Part shown: positions 10,910 to 25,496 of the stretch, in pieces
Position numbering within the stretch: the first letter of the stretch is position 1
Layout of the letters: each line of letters starts with the position of its first letter
Source of the DNA: Hevea brasiliensis
Taxonomy: Eukaryota > Streptophyta > Magnoliopsida > Malpighiales > Euphorbiaceae
Length of the DNA: 64,000 nucleotides
Direction of reading: 5' to 3'
Assembly: GCF_030052815.1 (NCBI RefSeq)
Contig: NC_079505.1
Coordinates: 66,728,880 to 66,792,879, forward strand
Notes under the pieces: generated by a model
Database searches by the model: none
What the model was told of the DNA's origin: nothing
What the model saw: the letters and a program-made list of their open reading frames with translations, nothing else
Made by a program: the position numbers and the translations under genes

Positions 10910-13525
10910 ATGTCTGCCACTCCGGGTAATTCTTATTGGCTTTTTGACTCTGCATGTTGTAATCATATGACCACTAATCTTAAATTATTGTCTTACGCAA
11001 AACTGTATCTTCCTTACCACCAATCCATACTGCAAATGGTACTAAAATGAACATCACATATACTGGTCATGTGTCTACCTCAAATCTTCATCTCCCTGAC
11101 ACCTATTATATCCCTAATTTGGCAATTAATCTTATTTATGTTGGTCAATTGTGTGAAAAGGACTAAATGTTATTTTTTTTCCCCATAGTGTCTAAGTACA
11201 GGATCCACAAAGGGGACAGATTCTTGGGGAGGGTCGCAAAGTGGGTCGATTATTTGAGCTTGCATCTTTACATCTTCCTCAGAGATTTGTGTCTGCAGCT
11301 ACAATCCCTAATTCCTCCATTCACCAATGGCATCTTCGTCTTGGTCATGCTTCTACCAGTAAAATTCAACCTTTAATTTCTCGTGGATTATTAGGATCTA
11401 CTAAGTTTGAGTCATTTAATTGTTTAAATTGTCAGCTTGCAAAACAACCTGCATTATCTTTTTCTCATAATAATACTACTTCAGACACTCCTTTTGGTTT
11501 AATTCATTCTGACATTTAGGGTCCTTCTCCCATTTCTTCAATAAATGGTTTTCGTTATTTTGTAATATTTATTGATGATTATTCTCGGTTTACTTGGATA
11601 TATTTTTTGAAACATCGATCTGAGTTATCACAAATTTACATCACATTTGCAAAAATGATTAAAACTCAATTCTCTTGTGACATTAAAATTCTCCGAACAG
11701 ACAATGCCATGGAATATCGGGATTCTTCTTTATTTCAGTTTCTTAGTCAATAAGGCACCGTTGTTCAACGTTCTTGTCCTCACACCTCTCAATAGAATGG
11801 GCGAGCCGAATGCAAGCATCGCCATATTCTTGATTCTGTACGTACTCTTCTTCTTTCTGCCTCATGTCCAGAAAAATTTTGGGGAGAAGCGACTTTTCAT
11901 GTTTATATTATTAATCGTCTTCCTACCTTGGTTCTTCATAATTTATCTCCTTTTGAAAAGTTGTTTGGACAACCTCCTGACTATTCCATCCTTAAACCTT
12001 TTGGATGTGTTTCTTTTGTTCTTTTACAACCTCATGAACATACCAAATTAGAACCCCGTGCTCGTCTATGTTGTTTTCTTGGTTATGGCATTGAACACAA
12101 AGGGTATCGTTGTTGGGATCCTGTTTCTAATAAGTTACGCATCTCTCATCATGTTACCTTTTGGGAAAATACTATGTTCTCTTCTCTTTCCAAATTTCAT
12201 CACTCTGTCAATACTGACTCTCTATTTTTCACTGACTCCTCCAAAGAGTTTCCAAGTCTGATCCGGTGATTGTGATGTGCTCAATATTAGCCCAACTACA
12301 CTGCCTGTTGAATAGGCACGATTGTTGATCCAGTGCAGCGCTTTGCATCTCCTCCTAGCACTACTCTTCGCGTTCTACTGTGTAAGAGAAACTCCTCATT
12401 ATCTTTTGATTTTCACTTTGTTACTCTACTATTGCAACCCTTCATGAGCCTCGTTCTTATCGTGAGGCAATCGACCCTCTTTGGCGACAAGCTATGGTAG
12501 CCGAACTTCAGGCTTTAGAGAAAACTCATACTTGGGATTTAGTTGATCTTCCACCAAATAAGACCCCTATTGGTTGCAAATGGATTTACAAAATCAAGAC
12601 CTGTTCTGATGGAACTATTGAACGCTACAAAGCTCGATTAGTAGCCAAAGGGTACACTCAAGAGTATGGTATCGGCTATGAAGTAACTTTTGCTCTAGTA
12701 GCCCGATTAACATCTATTCGCAGTCTCTTAGCTATTACTGCAGTTCGTAAATGGAAACTTTTCCAGATGGATGTCAAGAATGCTTTTCTTCATGGTGATT
12801 TAACAGAAGAGGTTTATATGCATCCTCTTCCTAGTTATCATTCTCCTCATAAGGTTTGCAAACTTCGGCGAGCCTTATATGGATTAAAACAAGCTCCCAG
12901 GGCCTGGTTTGCCAAATTTAATTCCACTCTTGCTCAACTTAGTTTTCTCTCTAGTCCACATGATTCTGCATTATTCACTCGCCGAACTGACAGTGGTATT
13001 ATTCTTCTGTTGCTTTATGTTGATGATATGATAATAACAGGAGATGATTCATCTGGTATTTCAGAGTTACAACATTATCTCAATCAGCATTTTGAAATAA
13101 AAGATCTGGGTTCTCTCAGCTATTTTTTGGGTCTTAAAGTTTCTCAAAATTCTGATGGCTATTATCTATCTCAAGCCAAGTATGCATCCGACTTACTTTC
13201 TCGAGCAGGCATCACTGATAGCAAAACAGTATCAACCCCATTGGAGCTCAATTGCAAACTTACACCTCTTGATGGCACTCCTCTTGATGATCCTACTTTA
13301 TATCGACAGCTTGTCGGGAGTCTTGTTTATCTCACAGTTACTCGACTTGATATTTCATATCTTTGTTCATCCGTCACCGGTTTATGTCTGCTCCTCGCTC
13401 AACTCATTTCACTGCAGTACTTCGAATCCTTCGTTATATCAAAGGCACTCTTTTTCATGGTTTGCACTTTTCCGCTACCTCCTCCCTAGTATTATCTGGC
13501 TACTCTGATGCTGATTGGGCTGGTG
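10910..13525 (+). pseudogene. copia pol remnant (protease, integrase, RT, start of RNase H)
   Basis: Protease site reads WLFDSACCNHMT, with the usual DSG glycine replaced. Integrase has the HHCC finger (WHLRLGH...CLNCQLAK) and the D,D,E residues in HSDI, LRTDNAMEY and NGRAECKH. It is broken by stops at 11517-11519, 11751-11753 and 11793-11795. Reverse transcriptase from 12494 carries WKLFQMDVKNAFLHGDL, LYGLKQAPRAW and the catalytic LLLYVDDMIITG. A frameshift near 13370 moves the rest (MSAPRSTHFTAVLRILRYIKG) to another frame. RNase H stops after YSDADWAGD at 13525, where the inverted LTR piece begins. The domain order INT before RT defines Ty1/copia. Confidence 0.92.
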
Positions 13526-13607
13526 ATCTCCTATAATCATGCTAATTGTTGTAATTATGCTACACAAATATCCTATAATCATGCTAATTGCTGTAATTAT
13601 GCTAACA
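13526..13607 (-). repeat. Inverted 82-bp copy of the LTR start forming the element's right end
   Basis: The reverse complement of this segment matches 9627-9708 over 82 bp without gaps and with only a few mismatches, including the TGTTAG terminus and the 42-bp repeats. It abuts the RNase H coding sequence on the left and the AATTC duplication on the right. Confidence 0.93.
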
Positions 13608-13612
13608 AATTC

Positions 13613-15738
13613 AATGAAAGAAGTGGCCACGAGACTTTTAGTTTTGATACCCTCAAAATAGACATTTGGTTAAAATTTTGAAAATTTTTGTCAAAATGGA
13701 TTAAACCCTCAATTTAAAAGAGTCATTGAACACTTTGAAAAGAAAATTTATTTCTTGTATATTACAATCAAAAAATAATTTGATTAAAATTTTAATGCCT
13801 TAATTAGGCACAAAGTTCTAATTCGTTTTCTGACTATTGAAAAATTAATTCCTATTTTGGATTCATTTTTCATTCGGTAGATATGGATTTTCTTTTATTA
13901 AAAAGACTTTTATGGTTATGGTCCTGAGTATTTATAGATTAATAGAAAAATATTTTAGATTAATATTCTTTATCTCAAAAAAAAAACATGAATAACTTGA
14001 TTTTCTTGTTGTGAAATTTTTTTGTCTAGAGCCGGTCACCATAGAATCAAAAAACAAGATGTATGATGAATTCACTTATTAAATACATGACTTTTATATA
14101 TTTATATCTTAAATTTATAGTAGACTAAGTCTATAGGTTCCCTTGCTGTTCATATGTTAGTGCTAATATTGATTATATTAATGATATATATAAAGAATCC
14201 ATAAGCCTATGTTAGGAAGCAAATTTTTTCATGTTAGATATACTTGCCATCTATTGAATTTATGTATTCAATATGATTTAAGATCTTTCTATGTTTTTAA
14301 TGCGTCTATTAAGAATTTTCTAAAATTTTTATGGATGCACAGTAGTGTAATGAGAGAGTGGGGACATTAATATTTGCTAAAGATATTTTCACAAGGTGAA
14401 ATTACACATACAAAATGTTAAGTCAAACTTATGAATATAAGAATTTATTATGTGTTTTTGTTGAATCTAAGTTTCCTAGTTTTACTTGCGACCTTAATCA
14501 TTTGAATGTGTAAAAAAATTTAATGTTTTGCAAGTTTAATTTTGGTAGCACAACACTTTCACTTTCTCATGTATATCAACCCACATCACATACTTTTTTA
14601 ATGAAGTTTTAAATGTTGATTCATCATTTAGAGATTATGAAATTGTCAAAACCCAAAATCAAACAAAGATCCATTTGCAATTCAGTACATACAAGTATTT
14701 TTAATTTCTTGCAATTTGTCTTAGATTTTATAATGATAAAACTATGAGTAGTCTTGTCAATTCCCTGCCATATCTTTTAGAAATCAGTTTAGCGCACCTT
14801 TGGTTGACATACACAACCAATTGTTTTTAGACAATCAATCACTAATTCAACTAGAAAGAGGAAGAAGGCTTGCTCGAATCACTAAACACGTGCATCAAAC
14901 AATCATTAATAACAAATAAAAGCAAGCTTAATAAAAACTAATCTAGGACCTAACCACCTATAAGAAAAAAAAAAGTTTATGCCACATAAAACAATCACAA
15001 ATGGCCTCAAGCTGACAACACACAACGTCCATCTAAAGCATGCCTGTTCATTTTATTTAACTCATTGACTTTAGATTGAGTGCCTAAACTTCTCTAATGT
15101 TCAAAAATATTCATTTCCTTAATAAAATCCATCTAACATTCTCAACATTTCTTAATATTGTTACCTAGATATACAATCTCAGTTTACTAAATTTGGTTTG
15201 CTCATAGCAGTAATTAATCACCATATAAGATTGCCTTATTATGTCTAAAAGACCACTTTGAGTTCAAGCTTACCTATGTGAAATCTAAAACAATCATTGT
15301 GTCTGAAGCGGCAAAAAGATAAGGGATTGACTATAATATTATGAGTTTTATGTGATTAGCCGTTAGGCACAGTGGTGGATCTGGGGTCAACATATTATAA
15401 AAACTATATAATAAAATATATAATAAAATATTATTAAAAAATTAAAAATATAATATTAAAATATTGTAATTAGACTCAACCAAATCCAAAAATTATATAT
15501 ATAAAAAAATTATTATTAATGCTATTAAATACTATTTCTTTATATAAGTAAAAAAGCCATTTATTAATTTATCACATGTACAATCATTCCATTTTGTCTT
15601 AATAAAGTTTATTATTGAAAAATTACAATAAATTTTAAAAATAAATAAGCTTTTGAATGGATAACATGCTTTTTTTTTCTCCTCAGCTAAAACTTTTTCA
15701 AAAATAGGGTTTAATAATTAAATTTATGAGGGGTCAAT
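13613..15738. other. AT-rich intergenic DNA, no gene
   Basis: No open frame of interest and no recognised element with clear borders. A phrase at about 15368 (cagtggtggatctggggtc) resembles the end of a common plant MITE; a related phrase in reverse orientation occurs near 49560. No partner end was located. Confidence 0.4.
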
Positions 15739-18180
<2,442 letters not shown>

Positions 18181-18189
18181 TCAAAAAAA

Positions 18190-18211
18190 TACACACACAC
18201 ACACACACACA
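18190..18211. repeat. (AC)n microsatellite
   Basis: Short AC dinucleotide run just right of the 15739-18180 element. Confidence 0.9.
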
Positions 18212-18408
18212 AAGAATATATTGAAAAAAAAGGGAGATCTGATGATACCTGCGTGATGCTCATGAAGCATTGAGTACTCTGGTATATTTTGTAACTAAAA
18301 AATCTAACCGAAAGGGCCTGATTACTCACCAAGAAAAATAGGTCATCCATGGGCCTCCATTTTTTTTTTTTTGCAACGAATCTCTCCCACTTGATCTCAA
18401 ATCAAAGT

Positions 18409-21400
18409 TGTAACATCCTCACTTTAGTTAGTGTAACACCCCTATTTGTATAGCTAGGTATATTTCACTGCTCCGGTGACCGGAGTCGGTCCGGACAATT
18501 AAGGGGATTAGGACCACACTTAAGACAACTAGAGAAACCATAAACACAAATAATTAGTAATGTTCAATTAATTAAGTATAAATAAGAAAAACAGAACATA
18601 AGAAGTTAAACGAGCCGAGAGTCACAACGATGGGTGACCTCCTCGGGAACGACTGCGAAGTTGTTTTAAACTCAAATTTCGAACCGTAAAAAGTGACGCT
18701 GCGGTCCTTAGGACCCTTATAAACACAGTGGAAAAGAGAAAATCATGAAAAAGAACTGTTAAGCCTGTCAAATAATTAGGTCAGGGAGCCGGAAGAAATA
18801 TGGAATTAATTGCAAACCGGGATGAACCGGCGAGGGGCAATTTGGTCAATTGACCCCAAGAGCTGACTCCTGACCTAACTGTCAAATAAAATTGGACAAA
18901 AGAAAATTTCGGAATCAAGAATTAAATTAAAGAACTAATAGAAAAATAAATAGAAAACAAAAAGGAAATGGAAAAATGAAAAAGTCAAAAGGTGATGACA
19001 TCATGCATGACCTCATGCATGATGCCATAAAGAATATAATTAATTTATTTATTTATTTACATTTTTGGTCTTCCATAAGACTTAAAAATTCATAAAAAAA
19101 AAAGAAAATCATTTCTTCTTCTTCAAAAAACGTTTTTATCTCTCTCTCACTTTTCTCTCCCAAGGTTCCTCCATTAACAAGCTTTTATAGCTTGAAAAAC
19201 TTAGTTCTTCCCCATAAATTTCAACCCTAAACCCTAAAAAGCTTCCAATCTACACTAAAAAAGAAGATTGAGGGAGAAGAAGAAAGAAGAAAGTGAAAGA
19301 ATTGGTGGATTGTAAATCAAAGAATTAAGGTTAGTGTTCTTCTTCATTTTCTCTTTGAATCTATGTTTAAGTAGTTAAGTTATGCTTGTAAATAAACTTA
19401 AAATGGAAAGAAAATTTGTTGAGGGACTATATAGAATTTTGGACAGCTAGGGTTTGGTTGGACAAAGTATAAATTTGTTTGAGCTAAACATGTTGGAAGC
19501 TTAATTGAGTTAAGGGAGTATGCTTATAAGTATTTAATTAGCTAAATGCAACAAATGACATGAATTAGGGTTTTGAACTTAGGGTTTGTGAACAAAAAAT
19601 GCAAGAAATGAGTAAATGGCATGTTTGACCTATTGTGAACTGAAAAATGGTCAATTGTGACCAAATAAGTTGTGTTTGAATTATTAGAAGTGAAGCCAAA
19701 TTCGGAGGTTGTATGGTCATGCTGCTGGCAGCATGACCAAGTCAACTTTGAAGGACCAAAATTGAAATTTTACAAGTCCAATTGATATGCCACCAATTGG
19801 GGATGAAAATAGACATAAAATGACACAATTTTTATTTAGGAACCATGCCCAAAAACTGACCAAAACCTAGTGAACAAATTGACCAAAGTTGAATAAGAGC
19901 AGTCTGCCACTGCACAAACTGACCAAATGAACAGTAATTGTTCATTTGGTCATAACTCGAGCTAGGTAGGTCAAAATGACCTGAAATTTTACCAGTAATT
20001 AGATAAGATATAGATATAAAACTTTCATGAAGAACACCAACCCAAATTATGCCATTAACCTAATCAAATTATTGAGCAAAGTTGAGTTACTGAACCTGCA
20101 AAACTGCAGATTTCCATTTGAACAGTAAAGTTCCAATGGCTATAACTCTCTCTAGAAAACTCCGATTTAGGCGATTCTTGAACCGATGGAAACCTAAGAC
20201 ATAGTAGAACATTTCGTATGAAGGAAATTAGACTAAATTATGGACTTAACTTGATCAAATTAATGAACGAAGTTGGATCAAAAATCTGCCAGAACCAAAA
20301 TAGCAGTATGAACAGTGCACGTGAACAGTAACTGTATTTTGGCTATAACTTGAGCTACAAAACTTCAATTGGGGTGATCCAAAAATGAGAATACACTTAA
20401 GACAATAAGGAATATTTTCTATGAAGGAAGTTTTGTGAAATTCCAACAGTAAAGTGACCAATGGAATAGTACAACCTAAGGCACCAAAACTAAAAATTTG
20501 TAACTTTGCCTAAAGGACTTAAGTTTTGAGAAAATGACCAAAACCAACAAGTTTGGTGACCAAAATGTGGTATGTGGGTGAAGTTGGAATTCCCATACCT
20601 ATTAAGCCTTAGAAAGTCAATAATTTGACTTGAATAGTGTAGTGAATAGTAACCCCGAAATGAAAATTTCTAAGAACGTTAGTTTAAGCATATTTGGGCT
20701 AGAATTAAGTATTTATGAATTAATTATTGGATTTATGGTAAGTTATGATACTGAAACACTGTGAAACTGTGTGTTTCAGTGGAAAAGAACACCGGGAAAG
20801 GACCCGAGGAATCGAGTCAAGGCCGATAGGCGACTTGCATCAGGTTTGTGCACAAAAATTTATAAATTATAGTTTTTACAATGAAAATTGATTTGTTATA
20901 CATTGTGAATATGTTTATTTTATAATGAATTTCGAGAATGTTGTGCTATCTATTTTACAACGGAGATTTGAAATGAAGCTTGTTTAATTTTCTGCATTGT
21001 GAAATTTTTGTGTTAATTATGGGTTTTAAGTACTACGGTGTTGCCACCTGTGAATGAAAATTTGACTTTAGAAATTGATTGTGTTTCGCATAAAATATTT
21101 GAATAACTTGATTTAAATTGTTTTAAGTCACACTTGGCATGGCAATATTAATATGTTCCTCATCCACTTGTGGGGTGAGTTTGATATTTGATCAGTTTCC
21201 TCCCTCTCTAGCTTCCCAGTCTGAGGGGCGAGTTTGGATGAGTACTCATTAGCTAGCTAGCCACCTCCCTCATTGATTTCGATTAGTGGGGGTGTTTGCC
21301 TTGTCGTGATGTACACACGGCATGTTCGGAAATTTTGTGTCATGGCCTAAGTTGTGTTATTGTTTGGCAACACTATGTTTATTAAATTGTTTGATCAAGT

Positions 21401-24400
21401 TGTGCTATATTAAGCTTGAAATTATGATTTGTTATAAATGCAATTTGAGAAAGAAATTGTAAAATGCGATTATGAGATTTTTGAATGAGGATTTGTTCAT
21501 AAATGTCTTATATTATACATTTTATTCTTTATTGTGCACCACTGAGCATTTATATACTCAGCGATAGCTTTAACTTCTTTGTCATGAGATAGAGAAAAGG
21601 ACATAGCAGTAGAGTGAGCTGCTACAGTCAGAGAGGAGCACGGTTGAAGAATTTCTGTACCGGTATTGTCTATACCCTGGTAGTTTAGTTTGATATAAAT
21701 ATGATGGTATGCATATGTATCTCTGTAGTTTGAGTAGTTGTACAGATAAAATTATAATAATATTATTCTTGAGATTTTGTGTTTGTAAATTTAATAGTGA
21801 ATGTAAATTAAATATTTAAAATGCAATGTGCATGAGTTTATGAAATGTTTTGAGTTATTAATTTTTGATTTGAAATTTGGATTTTGAGTTGAAGTGTTGT
21901 CATTGTTGTTGATTTGAAATTTGGTGGTTGCAAATGAAGTTGTGATTGAGAAAAATATTGGGAGTGTTTTTATTTTCAGGTTTTGAAGAACTGTTTTCTC
22001 AAAATACAGACGGCACTCTGCCGAAATTTTTGTAAAAATTGCGGAAATCTTAAATATCCAAAAATTTGATTTATGTTTGGACTTTAAATAAAGGTTTTTA
22101 ATATTTGAAAAAAATTTTACCCACCAATTCCAAAATGAACGAAAATTGTTTTAAAATCCCTTGTTGTATATTTAATGGGTTACCGGTAGGTAAAGTACGG
22201 TAATTCATTAGGTGTACTACGGGAACATGTTACATCTTACGAGGAGTAGGGTGTGACAGTTAGTCCGTACAGTCTACTGTTCAGGCGAACAATATCAGTC
22301 TGGGCAGCTAGAATGTTTGAAATTATGAATAAACTAGAGTGAGAAGTTATAAATAAACCAAATAATACTCATAAAAATCAAGAAAATTTTTTAGGAACGA
22401 AATACACTAAGGTTAAATGAGCCGAAACCCCAGTGATGAGTAACCCGAAGGGGAAGTGACGGTGAAGGCCGTTAGCAACCATAGACTCGGGGAAAACCTC
22501 ATGAAATAATTTTTGGGACCTCAGGGAAGGATTATTGGGGTTCCAATGACAATAAAATGTTAAGAAAATACAAGGAAAATTTAATCAATCAGTACACACA
22601 ATTTTGGCTCGTTAAGCCAAATGGAGGGCATTTTGGTCATTTCATCTTCAGATATGATTTTTGACCAACTTGTCCATTTATGTTAGTGAATTATATTATA
22701 TAAAATATGAACAAATATTGATGAAAAATTATTTAAAAATGAATAGGAAAGGAAAGAAAAGAAAATGAAAGAAATTTAGCTTTATTACATAAGCATTATG
22801 TAAGCATGAGGTCATTAAAATCTTTGGCCAATCAAAATTCAAGAAATACAATTATAATCCATTAAAAATAGAGAAAAGGAGGTAGAATTCTAGAAAATTT
22901 CAGCAGCTCTCTCTCTTCTTCAAAAACGTCACCCATGCTCTCCCATTGTCCACCATAGCCAAGCTTTACCAAGCTTGATTTTCTTGGTTTTTGCCCAACT
23001 AAAGCCTAAGTTCCCAACACAAATTCTTGTTCTTTCCTCTTAGTAAAGCTTTTGGGAGCAAAAAGAAATCAAAAGGAAGAGTTCTTGCAAGCTTTGGATT
23101 AGCTCCATTAGTGGTTAGTGACTAACCTTGATTTTTATCTTTGAATTCATGTTGAAGGAGTGGTAATTGATGCAAATTTACAAAAAAATTTAGTAAATAT
23201 CATGTGTATATCTTGCTTAAAATCCCAACAGCCTTGAACTTGGTTGAGTTTTGAAGAATTCTTAGAATTAAAATGGTATTGTGGCTGCCCTTAACATTAA
23301 TCTATTGGTTAGGATAGTGAAAGGTAAGTGAATGCAAGTTTTGAGATGGTTGAGCTAGGGTTTGAGCATGAAATTAAGACTTGTTCATGTATTTGGTGAA
23401 AGAGAGTTTTAATGGTCAATTATTGACCATTTGGCTGTGTGTGAATCAGAAATGATGTGGTTTGTGTAGTGGGAATTGAAGTTAGTGTGGCTGCCCTTGG
23501 TGACCTGCAGGACTGGGCATGTGTTCAGTAGGTTTGAGTAGCAATAACTGGAGTTGTAGAGGCTTAATTGGTGTAAGGCTAATTGGACATGAAACTAGAC
23601 ACATAATGGCACAACTTTGGTGATGAAACCATGCCCAGAAAACCAAACCAAGTTGGCCTAAAGATTGCCCTAATCCGGGTGACCTGCATTCTGCCTGGGC
23701 AAAATGATCAAATGAACAGTGTTTAGTCATTTGGCCATAACTCAGTGTAGAGAGGTCCAATTGACCTGAAATTCTACCAGCAATAAGCTGAGATATAGAC
23801 CTACAACTTTTATGAAGAAACCTAACCCAAATTATGATCATAACATATTCAAAAAGTGACCTGCAGTCACTATTCAAAATACTATAGATTTGGTTAGTCC
23901 ATAAAATCTGGAAAATTTATAATCCGGCCAATTGCGGTTTTTGGGTCATAACTCGAGCTACAAAACTCCAAATAGAGTGATTCAAAAAAAGAAATATAAC
24001 TAGACAAAATAAGGAACAACTTTCATGTTGACCACTTTGCCAAATTCCCACTGCAAAAATGACTAATGGAACAGTAAACACAAAGCTTGAAATCTGAAAA
24101 TTTTGAGCAATTAACATTAAGTTTAGAAATGGTATTGGCAACCAATACCAACAATTTTAGAATGCAATGTGGTATGTTGGGAGTATTAAAACTAATATAC
24201 CTATTTTCCATGTAAAAGTTAACATTTTTGTTGACTAATGAATTGAATAGTAACACCTAAACTTGAATTTCAAGAATTGTATAATTTAAGAGTATAACAT
24301 GCCCTAGTACACCTAGCAAGATTGGTTTGGATAGGTTGGCATGTCAATAAGGTTCTGTTAGCAGTACTGCATATGGCTTCATGCCATTCTATGTTTTATG

Positions 24401-25395
24401 GCCTCACGTGCTATTCTGTGACATAATAGCCTTTGGCTATGTTATTTGAGTTGTTATACTCAGGTTTTATCCCTGATAATTATTACAACTTATTAGTTGT
24501 TCTGTTGCACATCAGGAGACACAATGTGACCGATAGTGTGATGGTCCGAGGTACTTAGTGCCCAGTACCAGTTTACCCGTTTATCCGGTCCAGTCGACTA
24601 GTATGGGTTACTCGGCAATGATAATAAATCTTATCAAATTTTAATCAAATAATACTGCAATAAATATCAGAAATTAAGTCTACCAAAGATGTAAACATAC
24701 ATTCTGCATATTTACTTTATTTTATTTATTTTATTTTATATTGTCACCACTAAGCAGAATTGCTTAGCACGTCGCTTTTGCCACGCACAGGTACTGGAGA
24801 CATAGCTGGGGAGCCCAGCAGACATCAGACCGGATGAACTTTCAAAGCTGCATATTGAGTCCAGAGTCACCTCACATCTGCAGTGCACTTGGTAGGACAT
24901 TAGGACTTTGGGTGGCATTTTGTATTTTTGCATTTTGTATTAGTTTTAGATTGTAACTATAAACTTTTGAAATTATGTGACAATGTAAATATATGAAATT
25001 TCATGTTATTGAAATTTTCTGTATATTATGTTGAAAAATGAAATGTTGAGAAATATACATGAATGTGCTTCAAGTGATGATGTGAACAAAAAAAAAATTC
25101 TGAAAATAGTATTGTGATTTTGAGATTAAGTTGAGATGTGTGTATAATGGAGTTCTGGATTTGAAAATTTTATTGGAAGTGTCTTTTAAACTGGTTCAGA
25201 AGAACTATTTTTCTAATTTATAGCCGGCACTCTGCCGGATTTTCTATAAAATTTGCGAAAAAATTCAGATTAATCAAAATTATAGATAAATGAGTTTAAA
25301 AAGGGTAACTTGAAATGCAAATGTGAATTGGTACTCCGGCACACTGTGTGGCATATCTTGCTCGGCTATACTGTAGACGGGTAAGGGGTGTCACA
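18409..25395. mobile_element. Long solo LTR interrupted by a second LTR
   Basis: The outer element starts TGTAACATCCTCAC at 18409 and ends GGTGTCACA at 25395. It has nearly matching 5-bp flanks AAAGT (18404-18408) and AAAGC (25396-25400). Removing the inner element (18432-22258 plus one GTTAG) leaves about 3.15 kb of LTR. Its interior is related to the inner LTR: both carry diverged blocks such as 'cataactcgagct' and 'gacctgaaatt...accag' and the same 'gatgagtaacc/gatgggtgacc' region. No internal retroviral region is present, so it is a solo LTR left by recombination between the two LTRs of a full element. Family probably Ty3/gypsy (inference). Confidence 0.8.
18432..22258. mobile_element. 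Nested 3.8 kb solo LTR
   Basis: It starts TGTAACACCCC and ends GGTGTGACA. A perfect 5-bp target-site duplication GTTAG lies at 18427-18431 and 22259-22263. It sits 23 bp inside the outer LTR, so it inserted later. There is no ORF above about 70 codons and no primer site. It contains two CCCTAAA units at 19225-19238 and several diverged internal repeats around 19920-20460 that include 'ataact(c/t)gagct(a)'. Confidence 0.88.
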
Positions 25396-25496
25396 AAAGC
25401 TCTCGATATGAGAATCACTATGGTAGACTCAAATCACAAAAAATGTTACTCATTTGTCCTCAACCTCATTACAAAGTTCTAAAAGGCCGAAACTTT
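25396..25496. other. Host segment between two insertions
   Basis: About 100 bp of lower-copy-looking sequence. Joined to 18212-18403 across the solo LTRs and to 27125-27212 across the CACTA element, it would make one continuous host stretch. No coding is recognised in it. Confidence 0.4.

Larger units (their letters stand above)
9627..13607 (+). mobile_element. Degenerate, rearranged Ty1/copia LTR retrotransposon
   Basis: A full left LTR, a tRNA-Met primer site, gag, protease, integrase, reverse transcriptase and the start of RNase H are present in copia order. The right LTR is missing. Instead the element ends with an inverted copy of the first 82 bp of its LTR. The whole block starts TGTTAG, ends CTAACA and is flanked by a perfect 5-bp target-site duplication AATTC (9622-9626 and 13608-13612), so these are the true insertion borders. 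Coding is broken by several stops and frameshifts, so the element is dead. Confidence 0.93.

Noticed and set aside
19225..19238. CCCTAAACCCTAAA, telomere-like
   Set aside because: Only two units inside a solo LTR; too short to mark a telomere or a fusion site.
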